Below, one piece after another: positions 22,739-28,358 of a stretch of DNA of 28,358 nucleotides (position 1 is its first letter; each line of letters begins with the position of its first letter). Below the pieces are notes generated by a model, which was not told the origin of the DNA, did not search any database, and saw only the letters and a list, made by a program, of their open reading frames with translations. The translations under genes were made by a program, and so were the position numbers. The DNA is from JBIOHJ01 sp044448905 (GTDB taxonomy: Bacteria; Bacteroidota; Bacteroidia; AKYH767-A; OLB10), in contig JBIOHJ010000027.1 in NCBI GenBank assembly GCA_044448905.1, forward strand, positions 1 through 28,358. The letters run 5' to 3'.

Positions 22739-23461
22739 TTATAATACAACCGTACTCTTTTTTGTTGTATTAATCTTTTCGTTTTTTCCATCCGATTCAA
22801 TTTTCCCGTCTTTTAAATGAATAATGCGATGCGCATGATTTGCTATATCGGCTTCGTGAGTCACCACAATAATGGTATTACCTTTTTTATGAATCTCTTC
22901 AAACAAAGCCATAATTTCCTCAGAAGTTTTTGAATCGAGATTACCGGTTGGCTCATCAGCGAGAATGAGGGACGGACTATTTACCAATGCGCGTGCTACA
23001 GCAACCCGCTGCTTTTGTCCGCCAGAAAGTTCGTTGGGGCGATGTTTAACGCGGTCGCCCAAACCCACATCCTGCAAGGCTTTCATTGCGCGCTCCATCC
23101 GTTCTTCTTTGCTGTAACCGGCATATACTAACGGCAGCGCAACATTTTCGAGCGCTGTTGAGCGGGGCAGCAAATTGAATGTCTGAAACACAAACCCGAT
23201 TTCGCGGTTGCGTATGTCAGCCAGCTCATTGTCGGACATGTGCGCCACAGCGGTTTTATTGAGAAAATATTCTCCTCCGGTGGGAGTATCGAGGCAGCCG
23301 ATGATGTTCATTAAAGTAGATTTTCCTGAGCCGGATGAACCCATTAAAGCAACGTATTCGTTTTTAAAAATTTCGGTGGTGATGGTCCGCAACGCATGAA
23401 TTTCTTCGGTACCCACACGATACACACGCGAAATGTTTTTTAAGCTGATAATGGATTGCAT
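22739..23461 (-). CDS. ABC transporter ATP-binding protein, LolD/MacB type
   Basis: 240 residues. A complete nucleotide-binding domain: Walker A GSSGSGKST (41-49), Q-loop Gln93 in GFVFQTFNLLPRSTALENV, signature LSGGQKQRVAVARAL (145-159), Walker B LILADE with catalytic Glu170, D-loop GNLDS, and switch His202 in VVTHEAD. The sequence around the Q-loop and NEIGF-like turn fits the LolD/MacB/FtsE group that serves lipoprotein release or macrolide-type efflux permeases. No permease is encoded nearby in the window, so its partner must lie elsewhere. The start is ATG 23459-23461. The last residues form a Lys-rich tail. Confidence 0.93.
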   Translation of the reverse strand: MQSIISLKNISRVYRVGTEEIHALRTITTEIFKNEYVALMGSSGSGKSTLMNIIGCLDTPTGGEYFLNKTAVAHMSDNELADIRNREIGFVFQTFNLLPRSTALENVALPLVYAGYSKEERMERAMKALQDVGLGDRVKHRPNELSGGQKQRVAVARALVNSPSLILADEPTGNLDSKTSEEIMALFEEIHKKGNTIIVVTHEADIANHAHRIIHLKDGKIESDGKNEKINTTKKSTVVL

Positions 23462-23561
23462 AAATGCTATTCAAAAAATAAGTTTGTAAAGATAAAATAT
23501 ATAGCGTATGGAAGATGTTAGCATGACGACCTTCTAATACATGAATAAAAAAACAAAACTG

Positions 23562-24350
23562 TCAAAACCGAATTGTAAAGTGTTGCCGGGTTAAATCTGT
23601 ATTGAAAAAAACAATTCCCATTACAAATAAATCAACGGTTACAGTAACCTGCGGGTGATTTTTTATTTTGTTCCATGCGTCCTGCATTTCGCGCGACCAA
23701 TTAATGTCATCGAAAATAAAAATGCTTTTGTTATGAGATTTCAAAAGGCATTTTTGAAAATAATTCAGCGTGGCATCTTTTTGATGGTTGCCGTCAAAAA
23801 AAACCAAATCGAGCTTTTCAAAACCGGTTAATACTTTATCAAGCGCATGGTCAAAACTTCCGGTCTCCGGCTGAATGTTTTTAAAGCCGGATTTCTGAAA
23901 ATTGATTTTCGCGATTCGGGAAGTTTCCGGACAACCTTCAACGGTAATTATTTTTGATTGGGGATTGGCAGCAACCATGTACATAGTGCTTATTCCAAAA
24001 GATGTTCCTAACTCAAGAATGGCTCCGGGCTTATAATGATTAATGATTCGAAAAAGCAGCTGCGCATATTTTGCAGGTTTTGCTGAATGTTTTGCGATTT
24101 CACTAATTTTTCTACGGTAGGTTTTTGGTCCACCGAAAGCAGTACCGAAATCGGTTACGTTTATTACTTTATTATCATTCAATAATTCTCTTCTCAAATT
24201 TTCGATTTTATTAAATTCGGAAAATTGCGTTTTGTTATTAATCACTTTGGTGACGAGATCGAAAATAAAAGGAGAATGCACATCGTGCCTGCTTTGAGCG
24301 GTGAAGCGGTAGTGAAGATATTGCAGGAGATGACGAACCTTTTGCCACAT
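23562..24350 (-). CDS. Class I SAM-dependent methyltransferase
   Basis: 262 residues from ATG 24348-24350 (MWQKVRHLLQYLHYRFTAQS). An in-frame ATG at 24417-24419 would add 23 residues, but it falls inside a palindrome, and the family pattern begins just before RHDVHSPFIFDLV, so the shorter form is preferred. The SAM-binding motif I is GAILELGTSFGISTMYMVAA, followed by IITVEGCPE (acidic motif II) and LDLVFFDGNHQK. A C-terminal block, IFDDINWSREMQDAWNKI, is typical of this Bacteroidota O-methyltransferase-like family. The substrate is unknown. It stands alone between the ABC gene and the divergent exbB. Confidence 0.9.
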   Translation of the reverse strand: MWQKVRHLLQYLHYRFTAQSRHDVHSPFIFDLVTKVINNKTQFSEFNKIENLRRELLNDNKVINVTDFGTAFGGPKTYRRKISEIAKHSAKPAKYAQLLFRIINHYKPGAILELGTSFGISTMYMVAANPQSKIITVEGCPETSRIAKINFQKSGFKNIQPETGSFDHALDKVLTGFEKLDLVFFDGNHQKDATLNYFQKCLLKSHNKSIFIFDDINWSREMQDAWNKIKNHPQVTVTVDLFVMGIVFFNTDLTRQHFTIRF

Positions 24351-24411
24351 GGCACAAAAATAGTTTTCTGTTTGTATCCCGAAAGTAGTTGGAAATTCTA
24401 AACTGTGTTCG

Positions 24412-24428
24412 TCCCGCATAATGCGGGA
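24412..24428. repeat. Near-perfect palindrome (TCCCGCAT-A-ATGCGGGA)
   Basis: Two 8-bp arms are separated by one base in the gap between the methyltransferase and exbB. Its core CCCGCATAA is the same as in the 21-bp hairpin units near 8433-8570. It could be an operator or a solitary repeat element. Confidence 0.6.
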
Positions 24429-24613
24429 TCACACTTATTATGTTCATATTCGGGATGTTCAAATTTGTTCGGTATATAATATTCCGGGAGCAATGTCGTT
24501 ATTGAATCAAATTAACATCACAATGTTAGTAAACATCAAACCGTTATTCCAATCATCATAATCATTGAAGCTAATTTTACCTGTTACCGAAATAAAAAGA
24601 AAAACTATAAAAA

Positions 24614-25327
24614 ATGAGCATATTACTTCAGATTAATCAAACCGTATCGAATGCTGCTGATACATTAAACCAGGCAGCCAATGCTGCAACTGCACCGACA
24701 GAACAATCTATTTCGCTGTGGGACTTAGCGCAAAAAGGCGGACCCATTTTAATTCCCATTGCAATCTTATCCATTGCAGCGGTGTATATTTTCTTTGAAC
24801 GGTTATTTGTAATCAGGAAATATTCGCAGATGGATCAGAATTTTATCAGCCAGATAAAAGATCATGTTACGTATGGAAATATTGACGCAGCAAAATCATT
24901 ATGTAGAAATACAAACAGCCCTGTTGCACGGATGATAGGAAAAGGAATCACAAGACTTGGCAAACCGGTTAAGGAAATTGAAAGCGCCATCGAAAGCGCA
25001 GGCAAACTCGAAGTATATCAAATGGAAAAAAATATGGGAATACTCAGCACTATAGCAGGGCTTGCTCCTATGTTTGGTTTTCTGGGAACTATTTTTGGAG
25101 TGATAAAAATATTTTATGAAATACACCTTGAAAACAGTTTGGAAATAGGAACTATTTCGGGAGGATTGTATGTGAAAATGATTGCCAGTGCGGCAGGATT
25201 GCTGGTGGGAATTGTTGCTTATTCGGGATACCAGTTTTTAGTTCACCGCATTGACAGGGTAGTAAATAAGATGGAGATAAATGCGATCGAATTTATTGAT
25301 ATGCTTGAAGAGCCCGTTAAAGTTTAG
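24614..25327 (+). CDS. exbB: MotA/TolQ/ExbB proton-channel protein
   Basis: 237 residues. ExbB subunits form the inner-membrane proton channel that, with ExbD, powers TonB-dependent transport across the outer membrane. The first 30 residues are a soluble leader. Transmembrane segment 1 is at about 37-60 (GGPILIPIAILSIAAVYIFF). The cytoplasmic loop contains PVARMIGKGI and VKEIESAIES. TM2 is LSTIAGLAPMFGFLGTIFGV and TM3 is VKMIASAAGLLVGIVAYSGY, both with the small residues typical of the family. The next genes are exbD and a TonB-like gene, which supports ExbB over MotA or TolQ. There is no obvious promoter box in the 260-bp upstream gap. Confidence 0.93.
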   Translation: MSILLQINQTVSNAADTLNQAANAATAPTEQSISLWDLAQKGGPILIPIAILSIAAVYIFFERLFVIRKYSQMDQNFISQIKDHVTYGNIDAAKSLCRNTNSPVARMIGKGITRLGKPVKEIESAIESAGKLEVYQMEKNMGILSTIAGLAPMFGFLGTIFGVIKIFYEIHLENSLEIGTISGGLYVKMIASAAGLLVGIVAYSGYQFLVHRIDRVVNKMEINAIEFIDMLEEPVKV

Positions 25328-25340
25328 CGAATAATGAACA

Positions 25341-25415
25341 GGTAATTAGGTAATCAGGGAAAAACCCGGTAAACAAATAATTCAATTAGCTAAGTACCAT
25401 AATTACCAAATTACC
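25341..25415. repeat. Inverted repeat in the exbB-exbD gap
   Basis: GGTAATTAGGTAAT (25341-25354) pairs with ATTACCAAATTACC (25402-25415) with one mismatch and a 47-nt loop. It occupies nearly the whole 97-bp gap between the two genes and could form a stem in the transcript. Confidence 0.65.
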
Positions 25416-25424
25416 CACATAAAA

Positions 25425-25826
25425 ATGAATTTAAGACCACGAAGAAGACAAGCGACCGAAGTGTACACAGCTTCGCTGAATGACATAATGTTTTTTCTGT
25501 TGTTGTTTTTCTTAATTACCTCAACACTGGCAACGCCAAATGTTTTGAAGTTAATTTTACCGAGTTCAAAAACAAGCAGCCAGTCAATAAAACACCCCAT
25601 GGTGATTTCTGTAACAGGCGATTTGCATTATGCGGTAAATAATATCCCGGTTCCGGTTGAACAGCTGGAAGCTACTATACGAAATGTTATGGGCAGCCAA
25701 ACAGATCCGACAGCTCTGCTGAAAGTAGATAAATCAGTTCAGGTTCAAAGCCTGGTGGAAATTTTGGATATTGGTAATAGAAATAAAATAAAAATGGTGA
25801 TGGCAACAGCCACTTCGAGGCAATAA
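25425..25826 (+). CDS. exbD: ExbD/TolR biopolymer transport protein
   Basis: 133 residues. A short cytoplasmic N-terminus (MNLRPRRRQATEVYTASLND) carries the conserved proton-transfer Asp20 at the entry of the single transmembrane helix (IMFFLLLFFLITSTL). A periplasmic ExbD/TolR domain of about 95 residues follows, with VLKLILPSS, VISVTGDLHYAVNN, ALLKVDKSVQVQSLVEILDI and KIKMVMATA. This matches the family length. It works with the preceding ExbB and the following TonB-like protein. Confidence 0.93.
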   Translation: MNLRPRRRQATEVYTASLNDIMFFLLLFFLITSTLATPNVLKLILPSSKTSSQSIKHPMVISVTGDLHYAVNNIPVPVEQLEATIRNVMGSQTDPTALLKVDKSVQVQSLVEILDIGNRNKIKMVMATATSRQ

Positions 25827-25835
25827 ACGCCCCAG

Positions 25836-25853
25836 CCCTCCCGATAGGGAGGG
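25836..25853 (+). repeat. GC-rich hairpin just before the tonB-like start
   Basis: CCCTCCC-GATA-GGGAGGG, a perfect 7-bp stem with a 4-nt loop, fills the exbD-tonB gap and ends 8 bp before ATG 25862. It may affect transcript stability or translation of the tonB-like gene. Confidence 0.7.
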
Positions 25854-25861
25854 AGTGAAAG

Positions 25862-26710
25862 ATGGATGCACAATTAAAAGATATAAGAAAAAAATCGGCA
25901 GGGCTTGCGCTCCTGGTGCATGGAATTCTTTTCCTTATTCTTCTTTTTACTTTTTTACACTCCAAAATTCCTCCTTTCGGAGGCGGGGGCGGAGGTTTAT
26001 CAAGTTTTGGTTTGGTTGAATTTGTCACTGGTGATGAACAACCCATGTCGAATAATCAAACTTTAGAGCCGGTTCCGGTTGAACCTTCGCAACAACAAAA
26101 AGTTGAGGAGGAAGAAATTGTTACGCAGGATTTAGAAGACGCTCCGCCTGTTGTAATAAAAAAAGAAAATAAAAAACCGATTAAGAAAAAATCTGTAACA
26201 GTGGCGGTTCCCAATGTAAAAACCAAGGAACAGATAAAGCAGGCGCAAAAGGTCGATCCCATTTCGTTATATAAAGGCAAAAGCAATAACTCATCGCAGG
26301 GAAATTCGCAGAGCGGAACTGGTGACCAGGGAAATCCGAACGGTGATCCTAACGCATCGTACACCGGAAATAACGGAACGGGTACAGGACCCGGCAGTGG
26401 TGGCGGTGATGGAGATGGAACAGGTCCGGGAAAAGGTCCGGGGATTTCATTCAGCCTGGGTGGAAGAAAATCGGTTTCACTCTCCAGGCCTAACGACAAT
26501 TCTCAGGAAACCGGAAAGGTTGTGGTTGATATTACCGTTGACAAATACGGAAATGTAACTTATGCCAACCCGGGCGGGCGAGGTTCAACAACAACCAGCG
26601 CAAATCTTTACCGAAAGGCTAAAGAGGCTGCGTACAAAGCAAAATTCAGTGCAAATCCTGAAGTTGAAGAACAAAGAGGGACTATTACTTTTGTTTTTAT
26701 TGTTCAGTAG
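25862..26710 (+). CDS. TonB-like energy transducer
   Basis: 282 residues. The N-terminal anchor at about 13-33 (AGLALLVHGILFLILLFTFL) is followed by a GGGGGG turn. A long periplasmic linker rich in Pro, Glu, Gln and Lys (PVEPSQQQKVEEEE; KKENKKPIKKKS) spans the periplasm. A Gly/Asn/Asp-rich stretch comes next (about 140-205). The C-terminal TonB/TolA-like domain starts at about 215: GKVVVDITVDKYGNVTYANP, then ANLYRKAKEAAYKAKFSANP and RGTITFVFIVQ. It should link the ExbB/ExbD motor to TonB-dependent receptors. The domain has the Bacteroidota form, so I give no gene number. Confidence 0.9.
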   Translation: MDAQLKDIRKKSAGLALLVHGILFLILLFTFLHSKIPPFGGGGGGLSSFGLVEFVTGDEQPMSNNQTLEPVPVEPSQQQKVEEEEIVTQDLEDAPPVVIKKENKKPIKKKSVTVAVPNVKTKEQIKQAQKVDPISLYKGKSNNSSQGNSQSGTGDQGNPNGDPNASYTGNNGTGTGPGSGGGDGDGTGPGKGPGISFSLGGRKSVSLSRPNDNSQETGKVVVDITVDKYGNVTYANPGGRGSTTTSANLYRKAKEAAYKAKFSANPEVEEQRGTITFVFIVQ

Positions 26711-26727
26711 CAGAAATTTTTCTTTCC

Positions 26728-26735
26728 TACTTTTG
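26728..26735 (+). promoter_or_regulatory. -7-like box directly before the folC start
   Basis: TACTTTTG fits TAnnTTTG and ends 4 bp before the GTG start at 26740. No clear -33 was found. It could be chance, or it could drive an almost leaderless transcript. Confidence 0.3.
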
Positions 26736-26739
26736 ATTT

Positions 26740-28041
26740 GTGTCGCTCTCCTACAAGCAAACTCTCGATTATTTATATACTCAGTTACCCATGTTTCATC
26801 GCGTGGGCGCTGCGGCATATAAAGCAAATCTTGAGAATACGTTTGCCATTGATTCCATTTTAAATCATCCGCATCAAGCTTTTAAAACCATTCATGTTGC
26901 AGGGACTAACGGCAAAGGCTCAACAAGCCACATGCTGGCTGCGATACTTCAGGAGGCAGGATATAAAACGGGATTATACACTTCACCACATTTAAAAGAT
27001 TTCCGTGAGCGCATTCGCATTAACGGGAAAATGATTTCAAAAAAATATGTGTCTTCTTTTGTTGAGAATCATATCCGTCAGTTGACGGATGAAAAAATTC
27101 AACCATCATTTTTTGAATGGACAGTTGGACTGGCATTTGATTATTTCAGAAACCAGAAAGCGGACGTGGCAATAATTGAAGTTGGCTTAGGCGGAAGACT
27201 TGATTCAACAAATATTATTACCCCGGTACTTTCTGTAATTACCAACATCAGTTGGGATCACATGAATTTACTTGGAAATACGCTTGAAAAAATTGCAACA
27301 GAAAAAGCGGGTATCATTAAGAAAAGTGTTCCGGTTGTGGTTGGCGAAACGAAACAAGAAACAAAAAATATTTTTTCAGCCAAAGCCCGGGAAAAAAATG
27401 CTCCAATATATTTTGCGGAGAAAAATTTTAAAGCCATACTAAAAAAAGACATGTCGGGATCAAGGGGGAAAATGGTTATTGACGTTTTTTATAAAGGAAA
27501 AAAATATCTGAAAAATCTTGAACTCGACCTAACCGGAAGATATCAGCTAAAAAATGTTTGTACAGTTTTGCAGACAATTCAAGCACAAACAAATTTCGTA
27601 GTAACAGAAAAAAAAATCCGGTCGGCATTAAAAAATGTAAAGCAGTTGACCGGATTACGGGGACGCTGGGAAATTATTTCTAAAAACCCTCTTACGATTT
27701 GCGATACCGCGCATAATGCAGACGGAATTGCGGAAGTGTTAAAACAGTTCAAAACAATTAACTGTCGCAAAATGCATTTTGTTTTGGGAATGGTAAATGA
27801 CAAGGACATTTCGGGGATTTTAAAACTGCTTCCCCAAAAAGCAATTTATTACTTCTGCAAAGCAAACATTCCGCGCGGTATAGAGGCTGCCGAACTTGCA
27901 GCCCGTGCAATAACAATCGAGCTAAATGGGAATATTTATCAATCGGTTAAAAAAGCCATGAAAGCCGCACAAAAAAATGCCGGCAAAAATGATTTAGTGT
28001 TTGTTGGCGGAAGCACATTTACAGTGGCTGAGGCACTATAA
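26740..28041 (+). CDS. folC: Bifunctional dihydrofolate/folylpolyglutamate synthase, GTG start
   Basis: 433 residues, a normal length. FolC ligates glutamate to dihydropteroate and then extends the polyglutamate tail of folates, using ATP. The start is GTG 26740-26742: the first conserved segment, YKQTLDYLYTQLPMFHRVGA, begins within five residues, and there is no better ATG. The P-loop is VAGTNGKGSTSHMLA, followed by GLYTSPHLKDFRERIRINGK, the IEVGLGGRLDSTN segment, ITNISWDHMNLLGNT, EKAGIIKK, and the C-terminal Mur-ligase-type LRGRWEIIS and CDTAHNADGIAEV. It starts 29 bp after the tonB-like gene and is probably in the same transcript, a neighbourhood common in Bacteroidota. Confidence 0.96.
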   Translation: MSLSYKQTLDYLYTQLPMFHRVGAAAYKANLENTFAIDSILNHPHQAFKTIHVAGTNGKGSTSHMLAAILQEAGYKTGLYTSPHLKDFRERIRINGKMISKKYVSSFVENHIRQLTDEKIQPSFFEWTVGLAFDYFRNQKADVAIIEVGLGGRLDSTNIITPVLSVITNISWDHMNLLGNTLEKIATEKAGIIKKSVPVVVGETKQETKNIFSAKAREKNAPIYFAEKNFKAILKKDMSGSRGKMVIDVFYKGKKYLKNLELDLTGRYQLKNVCTVLQTIQAQTNFVVTEKKIRSALKNVKQLTGLRGRWEIISKNPLTICDTAHNADGIAEVLKQFKTINCRKMHFVLGMVNDKDISGILKLLPQKAIYYFCKANIPRGIEAAELAARAITIELNGNIYQSVKKAMKAAQKNAGKNDLVFVGGSTFTVAEAL

Positions 28042-28057
28042 GAATTTTTTTCAAGGA

Positions 28058-28092
28058 CCACCGTTTTACAACGGTATTACCTTTAACGGTGG
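28058..28092. repeat. Overlapping inverted repeats between convergent folC and comF
   Basis: ACCGTT-TTAC-AACGGT (28060-28075) can form a small hairpin. CCACCGTT (28058-28065) can instead pair with AACGGTGG (28085-28092). The two options are mutually exclusive. The second arm reaches into the end of the comF gene. No T run follows on either strand. Confidence 0.55.
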
Positions 28093-28358
28093 GCGTAAGC
28101 CATTGAAGCTATACTCACTTTTGTATTTTTAACTTTAAGAAGCGCTTCGGCACAGGCTGCAAGAGTGGAGCCTGTTGTAATCACATCATCAACCAGTAAA
28201 ATATGTTTGCCTTCAATATCATTTGTTGAAGTAAGTGAAAAAACCTCATTCACATTTTTCCATCTCGAAAAACGGTTCTTGCGGGTTTGTGTTTCGGTTT
28301 TTTTGTTTCGTACTATCAGATTATTTAAAGCTGTAACTTTCATTGCGGTACTTAGCCC
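28083..28358 (-). CDS. comF: ComF family phosphoribosyltransferase, 5' end cut off by the window
   Basis: The visible 91 residues are the C-terminal part; the frame stays open to the right edge (GLSTA then MKVTALNNLIVRN). ComF proteins are linked to DNA uptake and carry a type I phosphoribosyltransferase fold. The visible signature is the PRPP-binding loop HILLVDDVITTGSTLAACAEAL, preceded by TETQTRKNRFSRWKNVNEVF. Met at 28341-28343 is probably internal, because the typical ComF region upstream (a GFNQ-type stretch and AKGL) continues in frame. The N-terminal zinc-binding Cys part lies outside. It is convergent with folC, with a 41-bp gap. Confidence 0.9.
   Translation of the reverse strand, partial: GLSTAMKVTALNNLIVRNKKTETQTRKNRFSRWKNVNEVFSLTSTNDIEGKHILLVDDVITTGSTLAACAEALLKVKNTKVSIASMAYAHR

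Noticed and set aside
26056..26499. Pro-rich minus-strand frame inside the tonB-like gene
   Set aside because: It is the reverse complement of the Gly/Asn/Lys-rich linker. The plus strand has clear TonB domains.

Overview
The window is chromosomal DNA from a member of the Bacteroidota. The evidence is: several proteins ending in type IX secretion (T9SS) C-terminal sorting domains; Omp28-type and DUF6029-type outer-membrane proteins beside a TlpA-like thioredoxin; an exbB-exbD-tonB-folC cluster; a Bacteroidota-type DUF2795 protein; AT-rich intergenic DNA; and repeated matches to the Bacteroidota -7 promoter box TAnnTTTG in front of genes. No rRNA, tRNA, transposase, integrase or CRISPR array was seen. 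The species cannot be named from this window.

Layout, left to right. (1) 1-4450, minus strand: a tightly packed group tlpA-like > DUF6029 barrel > Omp28-like lipoprotein > small outer-membrane barrel > ubiX (cut by the left edge). (2) 4612-8245: a small basic membrane protein (+), a single-domain response regulator (-), a membrane-anchored serine hydrolase (-) whose 3' end abuts a frameshifted relic of a T9SS tail, a short T9SS protein (-) and a small beta-barrel protein (-). (3) 8246-8712: a long non-coding stretch holding an array of 21-bp units, most of which can form a small hairpin. (4) 8713-15893, plus strand: a cytoplasmic-looking protein of unknown function with a terminal beta domain, a tandem pair of paralogous T9SS proteins that differ by one N-terminal domain, a T9SS protein with a predicted seven-blade propeller, and a 110-residue unknown. 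(5) 16124-19165: asd (aspartate-semialdehyde dehydrogenase) behind a second T9SS propeller protein (-), which is divergent from an orphan NarL/FixJ response regulator (+). (6) 19361-24350, minus strand: anmK overlapping an MFS transporter gene, a DUF2795 protein, a PduO-type cobalamin adenosyltransferase, a LolD/MacB-type ABC ATPase and a SAM methyltransferase. (7) 24614-28041, plus strand: exbB, exbD, tonB-like and folC. (8) 28083-28358, minus: the C-terminal part of a ComF-family phosphoribosyltransferase, cut by the right edge.

Functionally this is a mixture of housekeeping (prenyl-FMN synthesis, lysine/threonine/methionine precursor supply, folate, cobalamin, peptidoglycan recycling, TonB energy transduction) and cell-surface proteins exported through Sec and T9SS. 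The items most worth a second look are the 21-bp hairpin array at 8368-8578, the duplicated T9SS paralogs with their conserved upstream element and terminator, the frameshifted T9SS tail at 5512-5597, and the split propeller/response-regulator arrangement at 17135-19165. No clearly new defence or metabolic system was identified. The hairpin array is the best candidate for something undescribed.
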